A stretch of 64,000 nt of DNA from Candidatus Methanoperedens sp. (GTDB taxonomy: Archaea; Halobacteriota; Methanosarcinia; Methanosarcinales; Methanoperedenaceae), in NCBI GenBank assembly GCA_027460525.1, contig JAPZAS010000019.1, positions 1 through 64,000 on the forward strand. Reading direction: 5' to 3'. The translations under genes and the position numbers were made by a program. The notes under the pieces are model-generated. The model made no database searches. It worked only from the letters and a program-made list of their open reading frames with translations, and was not told the origin of the DNA. Position 1 is the stretch's first letter. Each line of letters begins with the position of its first letter. Below, in pieces: positions 8,564 to 16,949 of this stretch.

Positions 8564-10441
8564 ATGGAAACAATTAGTGCACATAAGTCAGTAGTAGAAA
8601 TGTACGGTGTATTGAATAAAGACGGCATGACCAATACTTTTGATCGATTTGATGCTCAGGGAAACCGCTGCACGTTCTGCGACCTGGGTATAAGCTGTCA
8701 GCTATGCAGCAACGGTCCGTGCAGGATAAAAGCCGGGGCAGACCGCGGCGCATGCGGCATCGATGCAGACGGCATGGCGATGAGAAACATGCTATTCCTG
8801 AATACCATGGGAACGTCTACATACACCTTCCATGCCAAGGAGGTAGCAAAAACCCTCAGCGCTACAGCCATGGGGAAAACGCCTTTCCAGATAAAGGATG
8901 AGGCAAAACTCCGAAGTCTTGCAGAGAAGATGGGAATAAAAACAGGGCAGAGCATCAGTATTCTCGCTCCTGCAGTGGCTGATGCCATTATGGCAGGTAT
9001 CAATGCAGATTCGGATGAAGAGCTTCCAAATGTTCTCCTCTTTGCTCCGAAATCAAGGATAGAACTGTGGCGAAAACTCGGCATCATGCCAGGAGGACCT
9101 CTTCATGAAATTATGGATGCGGTTTCAAGCACACAGACCAATGTCGATGGTGATTATGTTTCACTTGCAAAGAAGGCTTTGCGTCTGGGTATTGCATGCA
9201 TCTACGGTTCCCAGATTCCGCTTGAAATGGTACAGGACGTACTTTTCGGAACGCCAAAACCTCATGAGGTTGCGGTGGACATTGGAATAATAGATCCTGC
9301 CTATGTGAATATAGCAGTGAACGGTCATGAGCCCTTCATCGGCGCGGCCCTCATCAAGGCAGCTCATGAGCCAAAAAACCAGGAAAAAGCAAAGAATGCA
9401 GGAGGCAGGGGGCTTCGTATCATTGGTTCGATCGAGACCGGGCAGGAGCTTGTCCAGAGATTTGAGACAGACAATGTATTCGTGGGCATGATCGGGAACT
9501 GGCTCTCCATCGAACCTGCGCTTGCAACAGGCGGCATCGATGTTTTTGCCATGGATATGAACTGTTCACCCCCGGGAATGGGAGCGTACCAGGATAAATA
9601 TAACACTACCCTTGTCTCAGTCTCAAAACTTGTTAACGTTCCGGGAATGAAAGACCAGATAGTGTATAAGCCTGAGGAGGTGGCATCCCAGGCACAGCGG
9701 CTTATAGATATTGCAATAGAGAACTTCAAGAAGCGAAAAGGAAAAATCACAAACAAGTCCAAAAGGAAACAAAACGCTGTTATCGGATTCTCTACAGAAG
9801 CATGCCTCGGCGCTCTTGGCGGCACTCTTGACCCCCTGCTCGATGTCATCAAGAAAGGAACTATTAAAGGTGTGGTGGCTCTTGTGAGCTGCACAACGCT
9901 GCGCGATGGCGGACAGGATATCAATACATTGAAAATGGCACGTGAACTTATCAAGCGCGACATTCTTGTCATAAGCGCAGGATGCGGCAATGCAGCCCTA
10001 CAGGTAGGAGGTCTTACCACTCTTGAGGCTAAGCAGGAAGCGGGCCCAGGTCTTAAGGCGGTATGCGAGCTTCTCAAAATCCCGCCTGTGCTGAGCTTTG
10101 GCACATGCACTGACACGGGAAGAATCACGCTCCTTGTCACTGCTGTTGCGGACGCTCTCGGAGTTGACCCGTCACAGCTTCCAGTTGCAGTTACAGCCCC
10201 GGAGTACATGGAGCAGAAAGCAACCATAGACGCCATCTTTGCCCTGGCTTTTGGTCTGTATACCCATGTGGCGCCCATGCCTCCAGTGGGTGGAGCGCCT
10301 CGGCTTGTGAAACTCCTCACAGAGGATATTGAAGGGCTGACCGGAGGAAAACTTGCTGTTCAGACCGATATGGTTGAAGGGGCAGATGGCATCGAGGCGC
10401 ATATCAACAAAAAGAGAAAAGCCCTTGGACTGCCGGTATGA
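8564..10441 (+). CDS. cooS: Anaerobic carbon monoxide dehydrogenase catalytic subunit
   Basis: A 625-residue Ni-Fe-S CO dehydrogenase of the CooS type, oxidising CO to CO2 or the reverse. The N-terminal cluster-binding region starts at Cys36 (RCTFC) and continues through Cys39, Cys45, Cys48 and Cys53 (CSNGPCR), giving the D- and B-cluster ligands. The C-cluster environment is seen later in NGHEPF, MNCSPPGMG, VALVSCTTL, SAGCGNAALQ and FGTCTDTG. The length is standard. It lies alone, without cooF or an energy-converting hydrogenase, and unlike the Cdh complex it is a single-gene form. A CooC-like nickel-insertion ATPase lies 48 kb away at 58638. A GGAGTGAT Shine-Dalgarno sequence precedes the ATG. 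Confidence 0.96.
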   Translation: METISAHKSVVEMYGVLNKDGMTNTFDRFDAQGNRCTFCDLGISCQLCSNGPCRIKAGADRGACGIDADGMAMRNMLFLNTMGTSTYTFHAKEVAKTLSATAMGKTPFQIKDEAKLRSLAEKMGIKTGQSISILAPAVADAIMAGINADSDEELPNVLLFAPKSRIELWRKLGIMPGGPLHEIMDAVSSTQTNVDGDYVSLAKKALRLGIACIYGSQIPLEMVQDVLFGTPKPHEVAVDIGIIDPAYVNIAVNGHEPFIGAALIKAAHEPKNQEKAKNAGGRGLRIIGSIETGQELVQRFETDNVFVGMIGNWLSIEPALATGGIDVFAMDMNCSPPGMGAYQDKYNTTLVSVSKLVNVPGMKDQIVYKPEEVASQAQRLIDIAIENFKKRKGKITNKSKRKQNAVIGFSTEACLGALGGTLDPLLDVIKKGTIKGVVALVSCTTLRDGGQDINTLKMARELIKRDILVISAGCGNAALQVGGLTTLEAKQEAGPGLKAVCELLKIPPVLSFGTCTDTGRITLLVTAVADALGVDPSQLPVAVTAPEYMEQKATIDAIFALAFGLYTHVAPMPPVGGAPRLVKLLTEDIEGLTGGKLAVQTDMVEGADGIEAHINKKRKALGLPV

Positions 10442-10499
10442 AGTGTTGAAAGCCAAATAACCTGAATGAAGATTAATTGCCGCAGTATTTAAAAAATCT

Positions 10500-10542
10500 C
10501 ACCTACTAATCGCTCATACTCGCAAAAGCGATTTAGTAGGTG
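10500..10542. terminator. Inverted repeat between convergent cooS and cupredoxin genes
   Basis: A near-perfect inverted repeat has arms CACCTACTAATCGCT (10500-10514) and AGCGATTTAGTAGGTG (10527-10542), differing by one extra T, with a 12-base loop. It lies between the cooS stop and the stop of the convergent cupredoxin gene. It most probably folds in both transcripts and marks or protects both 3' ends. Confidence 0.6.
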
Positions 10543-10551
10543 CAAAATAAT

Positions 10552-10995
10552 TTACGTCACGATTACTTTTCCGTGTACTATGGTGGGATGGATTGTACAA
10601 CTGTATTCAAATGTTCCGGCTTGATTAAATGTGTAGCTAAAAGTACCTCCCTGATTAATATTGCCTGAATCAAATTCACCCGATACAGATGTTACAGTAT
10701 GCGGAGCGGGGTCGCTGTTGGTCCAGGTGACGGTTGTTCCTGTAGAGATTGTTACGGTTGGCGGATTAAATGCGAAACCTTTAATCTCTACGGTTACCGC
10801 TACTGACGTCGGCTGTATTGTAGTTCCCACAGAAACATTCACGCCGACCCCCACGCCTTGCGTCTCTGTCGGCTGTGCCGTGGTTGTCGGAGCCGGTTGC
10901 GTCTGTGTTGGCTGCGGTGTTGTTGTTGGTGCAGAAGTGCAGCCGCTTATGAGGAGCACCATTGCTAATAGTCCAATAATCAATGTTTTTTTCAT
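10552..10995 (-). CDS. Secreted cupredoxin (plastocyanin-like) lipoprotein
   Basis: A 147-residue protein with a signal peptide ending in the lipobox LLISGC (Cys19), then a Thr/Pro/Gln-rich linker, then a cupredoxin domain. The copper ligands expected are His in DPAPHTVTS and Cys and His in YSCTIHP. The usual axial Met two residues after the Pro is not present: the segment reads CTIHPTIVHGKV, with Ile there and an extra His further on. It is probably an extracytoplasmic electron carrier or copper-binding protein, in keeping with the cytochrome-rich organism. Confidence 0.88.
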   Translation of the reverse strand: MKKTLIIGLLAMVLLISGCTSAPTTTPQPTQTQPAPTTTAQPTETQGVGVGVNVSVGTTIQPTSVAVTVEIKGFAFNPPTVTISTGTTVTWTNSDPAPHTVTSVSGEFDSGNINQGGTFSYTFNQAGTFEYSCTIHPTIVHGKVIVT

Positions 10996-11063
10996 TTTAA
11001 ACCTCCCATACTGGAATTATAGATACAATGATATATATCATTTTGGGATGACGCTTTTTTTCC

Positions 11064-11346
11064 AATAGTTTTGCTGCCATCGTGGCGCTTGTGGTAACGC
11101 TGAGTCTTGTTGCGGTGCAGCTTGCGGCGCAGTCATATTCAGCGAGAGTGATTGAAGTATTCAGGAGGGCACCTGACCTATGGATTCTTATTCTGATTTA
11201 TGGCATTGCGAATTATTATGGGCTGGGTGTGCTGAAGTTGATTGAGAAGGCGAATCCGGCGCTCAATAGTCTGTCGAATCTTGAGGGGTATGTGGCGATT
11301 TCTTATTATCTTGGCGTTTTTGCGTTTGTGGCGCTGGTGCCTTATA
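11064..11346 (+). pseudogene. DUF2254-like membrane protein fragment
   Basis: An open frame reading SFAAIVALVVTLSLVAVQLAAQ then SYSARVIEVFRR resembles the interior of DUF2254 membrane proteins. There is no start codon in a sensible place: the upstream sequence is the promoter region of the cupredoxin gene. The similarity stops near VALVPY at about 11346, where the reverse-strand gene begins to read well. It is therefore truncated at both ends. Its last 83 bases also encode the tail of the opposite-strand hypothetical protein. Confidence 0.6.
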
Positions 11347-11889
11347 AACCTTCACAAAAACGCTGTGCTCAGAGACGTGGCTCTCGGTTCTTGCACCGTA
11401 TGCCTTGAAAAGTTCCTCAATCCATGCTTTGTTTAGTTTCGAACCATTTAATGAAAGTGAATGGGCAAACTTGAGGCAGTAATATTCGCCCTTATCCCTG
11501 TAGCCTACCAGATCAAACCAGTTCGAAGCCATGCCTGCAAAGACGATTGCCTCCAGGATTTCTTTCAGATTGATTTTTTTCAGAGGCTTATTGCATTGAT
11601 CCTCAAGGCCATAAATCACCTCTCCGCGAGTCATTTGAAAGACACGCTCGATGTCAGAGTTCTCAAGCAATGCCCTGAGGGTATCCCTGGATACAGCGCA
11701 TATCCCGACTTCAGTACCGATGTGAACCCAGAACTTCGCTTCTGGAGATAGCGCCGTGCCTTGCCTGTTCTCCAACAGTTCTATGGCACGCTCGAGCGCT
11801 TTCTGCTGGGTCTCGAACATGTTCGCATGCTTTTTCAGGAGCTCCCAGTGCTTTCCTGATATTGTGGTGCTCAGGCGATGTTTTCTCAC
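11263..11889 (-). CDS. Hypothetical protein with N-terminal ribbon-helix-helix-like segment
   Basis: A 208-residue protein. The N-terminus, RKHRLSTTISGKHWELLKK, looks like a ribbon-helix-helix or short DNA-binding segment, followed by a helix and a mixed domain containing KFWVHIGTEVGICAVSRD. I recognise no family. The last 27 or so residues (from APAPQTQ on) are low-complexity and are encoded by DNA that on the other strand is the DUF2254 remnant. The original C-terminus was therefore probably lost and replaced by read-through after a rearrangement near 11346. Confidence 0.55.
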   Translation of the reverse strand: MRKHRLSTTISGKHWELLKKHANMFETQQKALERAIELLENRQGTALSPEAKFWVHIGTEVGICAVSRDTLRALLENSDIERVFQMTRGEVIYGLEDQCNKPLKKINLKEILEAIVFAGMASNWFDLVGYRDKGEYYCLKFAHSLSLNGSKLNKAWIEELFKAYGARTESHVSEHSVFVKVYKAPAPQTQKRQDNKKSPHTPQDSTDY

Positions 11890-12168
11890 ACCTATCCCTT
11901 ATGTGGGTTTTAAGCGGGATGCGCAGATAAGGCTTTCCGTACGCATGAGATGCGCATGCTGTGTGGGTAAGGTTATTATAGACGTGCATGGCTTTACAAA
12001 TATGGTACTGATTTTATATATTCAGGAAATGGTGGAAAAATGGAAAAGAAGGCAGGATACTATGGAGGGTGTGCCCTCGGAATAGCTTTTGGAATAAATA
12101 CGCAGTGGCCGTAAACACATAAGTCGTGCGGATTACAGTATCATTAAAAATTTAAGGATGTTATATAA

Positions 12169-12294
12169 ATGGAAGAATTACAAAGGGCAATAAATTGGAA
12201 AGCGAATAAAAAAGGAGAACCCAAAAAGAAGCATTTGAGGTTTTTGGTTATGGTGTCGCTCATTGCTTTACTATATAGAAAGTGGATTTCATAA
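12169..12294 (+). CDS. Possible 41-residue small protein
   Basis: A short frame starting MEELQRAINWKANKKGEPKK with a hydrophobic LRFLVMVSLIALLY end is preceded by AAGGA at about 12154. It lies 15 bp before the large NosD/PKD gene. It could be a small basic membrane peptide or chance. The rest of the 420-bp stretch 11890-12309 holds only another 24-codon frame near 12039 and A/T-rich promoter-like DNA. Confidence 0.3.
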   Translation: MEELQRAINWKANKKGEPKKKHLRFLVMVSLIALLYRKWIS

Positions 12295-12309
12295 TAGGAG
12301 GTTTGAAAA

Positions 12310-14775
12310 ATGAGAAAATCAGTAATGAAAAACATGTGCATGGGGCATACCCTCAGAATAGCTTCAGGAATAATGATGCTGGCATTATTGCTGCTTGGCA
12401 GCGCAGTTGCGGTAACGGAAATAGATTCCTGTCAGACGATTTCCGAACCAGGAGAATATGTGCTCAATACCAGCATACTGAATAGCGCTCCAAGCTGCAT
12501 CAATATCACCTCAAGCCATGTGATTTTCGATGGCGCCGGCCTTACGATTGATGGCACGAATTATCTCACTTATGGGGGGCTTGTATATGACTCAAACACT
12601 TACGGGGTGCATGTGTATAACTCAACAATGACACTAACAAATGTAACTGTTAAAAATCTTACAGTCACGGATTGGCTCGGCGGCATCTTTTATCAAGACT
12701 CAGAAAATGGAAGCATAGAAAATAACAATGTAAGCTCGAATTTTGAAGGAATCCTCCTCAACTCTTCCACCAACAACACCTTGTCCAATAACAATGCAAA
12801 CTCTAACAATTATGGCATCTTTCTGGATGCTTCAAGCAACAATAATCTGAGCTACAACAATGCTAACTGGAACACGTACTATGGCATCCTTCTGGAATTT
12901 TCTAGCGACAACAAATTGATGAATAATAATTTTTCGAATAATCGAGGAGGCATTAATCTATTTTGGCATCCAAATTCAACTTTTTCTACTTCAGGCAATA
13001 ACAATAACGTAATAAGCGGAAACATTGCAAGCTCGAATACTGAGTTTGGTATAAAGCTATACAAATCAAGCACTAACAGCATATACAACAACATTGCAAG
13101 CTCTAACAGCGCGGGAATCTATCTCGACTCTTCCAGTAACAATACTTTGACCAACAACGATGCAAGCTCTAACAGCGCGGGAATCTATCAGGAGGGAATC
13201 TTTCTCCAATCTTCCAGCAACAATAACACCTTGACAAACAACAATGCAAGCTCTAACAGCGTGGGAATATTTCTCCAATCTTCCAGCGGCAATAACACCC
13301 TGACAAACAACGTTGTAAGCCTGAATACTGATTTAGGCATAGGCATAGACAATTCATACACTAACACCATATACAACAACTACTTCAACAACTCGGAATA
13401 TGCATGGACAATCAATGCCTGGGATGATGGAAACAATATCTGGAATATAACAAAACAGGCAGGTACAAACATCATTGGAGGTCCTTATCTTGGCGGTAAT
13501 TACTGGTCAGATTATGCCGGTAACGATACCGATGGAGATGGTCTGGGTAATACGTCGATTCCCTACAATAGCTCCGGGAATATTATAAATGGAGGGGACT
13601 ATTTACCTCTTACGACAGAGAGCGTTACGCAATCGGTCAGCCCAGGCGATACAGTAGCTACAGGCGCTGGAACCACAGTATCTGACCCTGTAGAAACTTC
13701 AGTCACTACTCCCAATGCAGGCACAATAACCATTGAGGAAATGCCCGCCTCACAAACTTCTTCCTCTGCCTTCCAGTTAATAGGCCTGCAGATAGATATT
13801 ACTGCACCTAACGCCATGACCAAGGCGCCGCTTGTCATCGTGTTCCAGATTAACTCCTCAGCGATTCCTCCGCGAGAGGATCAGAATACGATTGAAATAT
13901 TTAAGAATGGTGTGCCTGTACCACCCTGCACTGGCAGTCCCGGTGAAGCATCACCTGACCCGTGCGTTTCCAGCAGAGCAGTTCTGACAAACGGTGATAT
14001 CGAGATAACTGTACTTACTTCAACAGCAAGCAGATGGAATGCTGCCGTACGAAAGAAATGGATTAGTTCTATCATGGCACCGATTGATCCGGTCAGAGTA
14101 GACACTCAGGTTGAGGCAAGCGCCTCATTCGCAGACCACGGCACTACTGGTACTCACTCTGCGGAATGGAATTGGGGTGACGGGACGAGTTTAGGAACAG
14201 TAATGGAGAGCGGCGGTGCTGGATCGGTCACTGGCAGCCATATATATAGAGCAGCAGGGGTTTACACAATTACATTGACTGTGGAAAGTGTTGGGTCGTC
14301 GGCATATCAGTTCATGGTTGTGTACGACCCGACCGGCGGGTTCGTAACAGGAGGCGGCTGGATTGACTCACCCGCAGGAGCCTACCAGGCAGATCCTTCG
14401 CTGGCTGGGCGAGCTAACTTCGGTTTCGTCTCAAAGTACAAACAAGGCGCTACAGTCCCGACCGGTCAAACTGAATTCCAGATCGAAAATCTTAACTTCC
14501 ACTCCACGAGCTATGACTGGCTTGTAATATCCGGTGCACGCGCGCAGTTCAGTGGCACAGGCACGATTAACGGTGCAGGCAACTACGGGTTCCTGCTGAC
14601 AGCTACTGATGGTGCAATCAACGGTGGCGGAAGCGTTGACAAATTCCGTATTAAGATCTGGGATAAGACCACGGACAATTTAGTCTACGACAACGTTCTC
14701 GGAGGATCTGATGATATCGAGGCTGCAAGTCCACAGGCTATTAGCGGGGGAAGCATCGTTATACATAAAGTATGA
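12310..14775 (+). CDS. Secreted NosD-like parallel beta-helix and PKD surface protein
   Basis: An 821-residue exported protein. A signal peptide spans about residues 1-34. Residues 50-420 form a right-handed beta-helix of NosD/CASH repeats, seen as many S-NN-TL-NN-A-SN-GI units; the segments at 13081-13330 are nearly identical tandem copies at DNA level. A region with APNAMTKAPLVIVFQIN and a PKD domain (EWNWGDGT and SHIYRAAGVYTITLTV) follows. The C-terminal GGFVTGGGWIDSP domain resembles domains found in many archaeal and bacterial surface proteins. No membrane anchor is seen at the end. A GGAGGT site sets the start. The role is probably surface or carbohydrate binding. Confidence 0.85.
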   Translation: MRKSVMKNMCMGHTLRIASGIMMLALLLLGSAVAVTEIDSCQTISEPGEYVLNTSILNSAPSCINITSSHVIFDGAGLTIDGTNYLTYGGLVYDSNTYGVHVYNSTMTLTNVTVKNLTVTDWLGGIFYQDSENGSIENNNVSSNFEGILLNSSTNNTLSNNNANSNNYGIFLDASSNNNLSYNNANWNTYYGILLEFSSDNKLMNNNFSNNRGGINLFWHPNSTFSTSGNNNNVISGNIASSNTEFGIKLYKSSTNSIYNNIASSNSAGIYLDSSSNNTLTNNDASSNSAGIYQEGIFLQSSSNNNTLTNNNASSNSVGIFLQSSSGNNTLTNNVVSLNTDLGIGIDNSYTNTIYNNYFNNSEYAWTINAWDDGNNIWNITKQAGTNIIGGPYLGGNYWSDYAGNDTDGDGLGNTSIPYNSSGNIINGGDYLPLTTESVTQSVSPGDTVATGAGTTVSDPVETSVTTPNAGTITIEEMPASQTSSSAFQLIGLQIDITAPNAMTKAPLVIVFQINSSAIPPREDQNTIEIFKNGVPVPPCTGSPGEASPDPCVSSRAVLTNGDIEITVLTSTASRWNAAVRKKWISSIMAPIDPVRVDTQVEASASFADHGTTGTHSAEWNWGDGTSLGTVMESGGAGSVTGSHIYRAAGVYTITLTVESVGSSAYQFMVVYDPTGGFVTGGGWIDSPAGAYQADPSLAGRANFGFVSKYKQGATVPTGQTEFQIENLNFHSTSYDWLVISGARAQFSGTGTINGAGNYGFLLTATDGAINGGGSVDKFRIKIWDKTTDNLVYDNVLGGSDDIEAASPQAISGGSIVIHKV

Positions 14776-14807
14776 GACGACCTAAGTAAAGTTGTCCTAA
14801 GTCAAAA

Positions 14808-14840
14808 TAAGAGGGCGCAAATCCCCTCTTTTATTTTTTT
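14808..14840 (+). terminator. Hairpin and T-run after the NosD/PKD gene
   Basis: Arms AAGAGGG and CCCTCTT flank a short CGCAAATC loop, followed by TTTATTTTTTT. It is placed 33 bp after the stop of the surface-protein gene and has the form of an intrinsic terminator. Confidence 0.65.
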
Positions 14841-14868
14841 GTTCTAGCAGGATTTATGGTTGTGAACA

Positions 14869-15012
14869 TCAAGTGAAGCCAGGCTTCGTGACGAATGAAC
14901 CTTCCGCCGCAGAACCATACAGAATGATAAACCTTACTTTTTCAAATCCATCGATGTTTTTTAGTCTCTGCACTGCCTCATTTACAATTTTATCAAGTTC
15001 ATCGGGTTTCAT
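14869..15012 (-). pseudogene. Truncated MNT-type nucleotidyltransferase
   Basis: A 47-codon frame starting MKPDELDKIVNEAVQRLKNI continues into VRFIILYGSAAEG, the G-S-x-x-x-G motif at the start of MNT/KNTase minimal nucleotidyltransferase domains. It ends abruptly after KPGF, before the D-x-D metal ligands that should follow. It is thus the first third of a nucleotidyltransferase (often the toxin partner of a HEPN protein). No HEPN gene remains nearby. Confidence 0.65.
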
Positions 15013-15134
15013 TCAAGTTCCACTTGTAATCCAATAGTAATACTAATATATAAATTATATATTTTTAAAATCTGTTCGTTAACTGAATAACCCATCTGCG
15101 TTTATCTGTGTTCATATGCGGTTAGATTACGTGC

Positions 15135-15171
15135 TCACTCCAGCCCGAAGTGCTTCACATTCCAGTCCGCA
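15135..15171 (-). repeat. Duplicated 3' end of porB (distal copy)
   Basis: These 37 bases repeat the last codons of porB (reading [10 protein letters not shown] then stop on the minus strand) with one mismatch to 16074-16110. The weak match goes on a few bases further. The copy is not attached to a gene. It lies about 940 bp from the intact porB end, with a toxin-antitoxin pair in between, like the outer direct repeat of an inserted cassette. Confidence 0.85.
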
Positions 15172-15261
15172 TATCGCCCCGGCATCGTTAATTTCCCTTG
15201 CTCCAAAAAGATCCAAACCACCAACAACCTTAAGTATACGTTATAATAAAACGTAATCATT

Positions 15262-15561
15262 ATGAAAACCATCTCCATCCGCCTTCCTGAGCAATACATA
15301 CAGGACATAGAAGAAGCCTGCAAACAGGAAGTTCTTGACAAAGGTACGATGCTGCGCAAGCTCATAGGCGATGCGCTTCGTGAATATCGGGTAAAGAAAG
15401 CCTTTGAATCCTACAGCGAGGGGAAAATCTCACTCTGGAAAGCAGCAAGTAAGGCTGGAATAACATACAGGGCAGCGCTCGAAGAATTAAAAAAGCGCAA
15501 AATTCCTTTCGGGTATGAGAAAGAAGACCTATATGCTGATATTAAGTGGGCTATGAAATAA
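15262..15561 (+). CDS. UPF0175 family antitoxin
   Basis: A 99-residue protein starting MKTISIRLPEQYIQDIEEA, a ribbon-helix-helix-like N-terminus. It is followed by YSEGKISLWKAASKAGITYR, the characteristic UPF0175 helix-turn-helix stretch, and ends KRKIPFGYEKEDL. In archaea this family pairs with PIN/DUF3368 toxins. One base separates it from the toxin gene, so the two form an operon. It probably binds its own promoter as well as the toxin. Confidence 0.88.
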   Translation: MKTISIRLPEQYIQDIEEACKQEVLDKGTMLRKLIGDALREYRVKKAFESYSEGKISLWKAASKAGITYRAALEELKKRKIPFGYEKEDLYADIKWAMK

Positions 15562-15562
15562 T

Positions 15563-16063
15563 ATGATTGTCAGCAACTCAGGACCGCTTATCCATCTTGC
15601 AAGAATAGACCGGCTGAAGCTACTCAAGGAACTGTTTGGAAAAGTGATGATTCCACAGGAGGTCAAAATAGAGGTCGTTGATAGGGGAAAAGAAGAAGGT
15701 GCATCCGATGCTTTTTTGATAGAGAGCGAGATAGAAAAAGGCTGGATAGTAATAGAAAAAAGCAAGAACGATACGTCAAAGAAAATCGCAGAGAGCGCAG
15801 GCATAGAAAACGGCGAAGCCTCTGCAATAATGCTTGCAAAGAGAAAAAAATTCCCGATACTTATTGATGATCTCGCAGCAAGGAGGTTCGCATTAGGATT
15901 AGGGCTTGAGGTTGTCGGTTCTCTGGGTGTGCTCATACGTTCTGCTAAGATTGGGAAAATATCGAAAAGTGAGGCACTGGATGCTCTGGATAAACTTGCA
16001 AGAGTAATGTGGCTCAGTGTAGATGTTTATGAGGACGCCAGAAAAGTTATTGAGGGACTATGA
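15563..16063 (+). CDS. DUF3368 PIN-domain toxin
   Basis: A 166-residue PIN-fold nuclease of the DUF3368 family. The N-terminus MIVSNSGPLIHLARIDRL carries the family's S-x-x-P-L-I-x-L form, in which Ser/Asn stand near the usual first Asp. GEASAIMLA gives the conserved Glu, and LIDDLAARRFA supplies the paired Asp residues. It is expected to cleave RNA when not held by the UPF0175 antitoxin just upstream. The pair lies between two copies of the porB 3' end. Confidence 0.88.
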   Translation: MIVSNSGPLIHLARIDRLKLLKELFGKVMIPQEVKIEVVDRGKEEGASDAFLIESEIEKGWIVIEKSKNDTSKKIAESAGIENGEASAIMLAKRKKFPILIDDLAARRFALGLGLEVVGSLGVLIRSAKIGKISKSEALDALDKLARVMWLSVDVYEDARKVIEGL

Positions 16064-16073
16064 AAAATGGCAT

Positions 16074-16110
16074 TCACTCCAGCCCGAAATGCTTCACATT
16101 CCAGTCCGCA
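16074..16110 (-). repeat. 3' end of porB (intact copy of the 37-bp repeat)
   Basis: This is the genuine end of porB and the partner of the repeat at 15135-15171 (36 of 37 bases identical, same orientation). It begins 11 bp after the toxin stop. Together the two copies bound a 900-bp segment containing little besides the toxin-antitoxin genes. Confidence 0.85.
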
Positions 16111-16949
16111 ATCGCCTGGATCTTCTTGATTTCCGCTGCGCCGCCTTCCAGGGTAAAGAGATGCTTGAACCTGCCCTGCGCCTTAAGATACTCTTCCACT
16201 GGCTTCCTGTTCTTCAGCTTCCTCACGTTCGTAACAGTGCCGTTCTCCATCTCATAGAGCGGCCACATCGCAGTCTCGACCGCAAGCCTCCCGACCTCGA
16301 TGGTCTTTGAGCTTTCAAACTTCCAGCCCGTGCAGCAGGGCGCATGCACATGAATATACGTGGGACCCTTGGTTTCTGCTGCCTTTTTGATCTTTCTCAT
16401 CATGTCAGGTGCATAAGCAATAGACGCCGTGGCAACATAGGGAGAACCGTGGGCTGCTATAATTGCAGGCATGTTCTTCTTATGCTGCGGATTCCCGAAT
16501 GAGGCTTTCCCAGCCGGGCTTGTGGTGGTGCTTGCGAACAGAGGCGTGGCGCCGCTTCTCTGTATGCCTGTGTTCATGTACGCCTCGTTATCCACGCAGA
16601 TATACGTAAAATCATGTCCCCGCTCAAATGCACCTGAGATTGCCTGCAAGCCAATATCCAGCGTAGCGCCATCGCCTCCGATTGCAATTATCTTAGTGTT
16701 GTTCTTTTTTCCCATGGATTTAAGCGCAGCCTCAACGCCAGAAGCAACTGCCGCTGCATTCTCAAACAGCGAATGTATCCAGGGCACGCCCCATGCAGAC
16801 TCAGGATATGGCGTGGTAAACACCTCAAGGCAGCCTGTAGGAGAAACAACGATGCAGTCCTCGCCAATGGCATCGAGCACGAACTTTCCTGCAAGGGCAT
16901 CGCAGCATCCCGCGCATCCTCTATGACCAGGAGCAAGAAGGCTCATCAA
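16074..16949 (-). CDS. porB: Pyruvate:ferredoxin oxidoreductase beta subunit
   Basis: A 291-residue thiamine-diphosphate-binding subunit of pyruvate synthase, which interconverts acetyl-CoA, CO2 and pyruvate. The N-terminal [12 protein letters not shown] carries cluster-ligand cysteines, [12 protein letters not shown] is the TPP-binding GDG motif, and [14 protein letters not shown] is the usual following block. It overlaps the end of porA by an ATGA. It is the last gene of the por operon, and its 3' end is duplicated beyond the neighbouring toxin-antitoxin pair. Confidence 0.95.
   Translation of the reverse strand: MMSLLAPGHRGCAGCCDALAGKFVLDAIGEDCIVVSPTGCLEVFTTPYPESAWGVPWIHSLFENAAAVASGVEAALKSMGKKNNTKIIAIGGDGATLDIGLQAISGAFERGHDFTYICVDNEAYMNTGIQRSGATPLFASTTTSPAGKASFGNPQHKKNMPAIIAAHGSPYVATASIAYAPDMMRKIKKAAETKGPTYIHVHAPCCTGWKFESSKTIEVGRLAVETAMWPLYEMENGTVTNVRKLKNRKPVEEYLKAQGRFKHLFTLEGGAAEIKKIQAIADWNVKHFGLE

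Noticed and set aside
9364-10320. A 318-codon open frame on the strand opposite cooS
   Set aside because: It lies fully inside the well-supported cooS gene, has a Ser/Arg/Pro-rich translation typical of an antisense shadow, and no ribosome-binding site.
13066-13278. Minus-strand frame with repeated AVRAC units
   Set aside because: Arises from tandem repeats in the NosD beta-helix gene read backwards.
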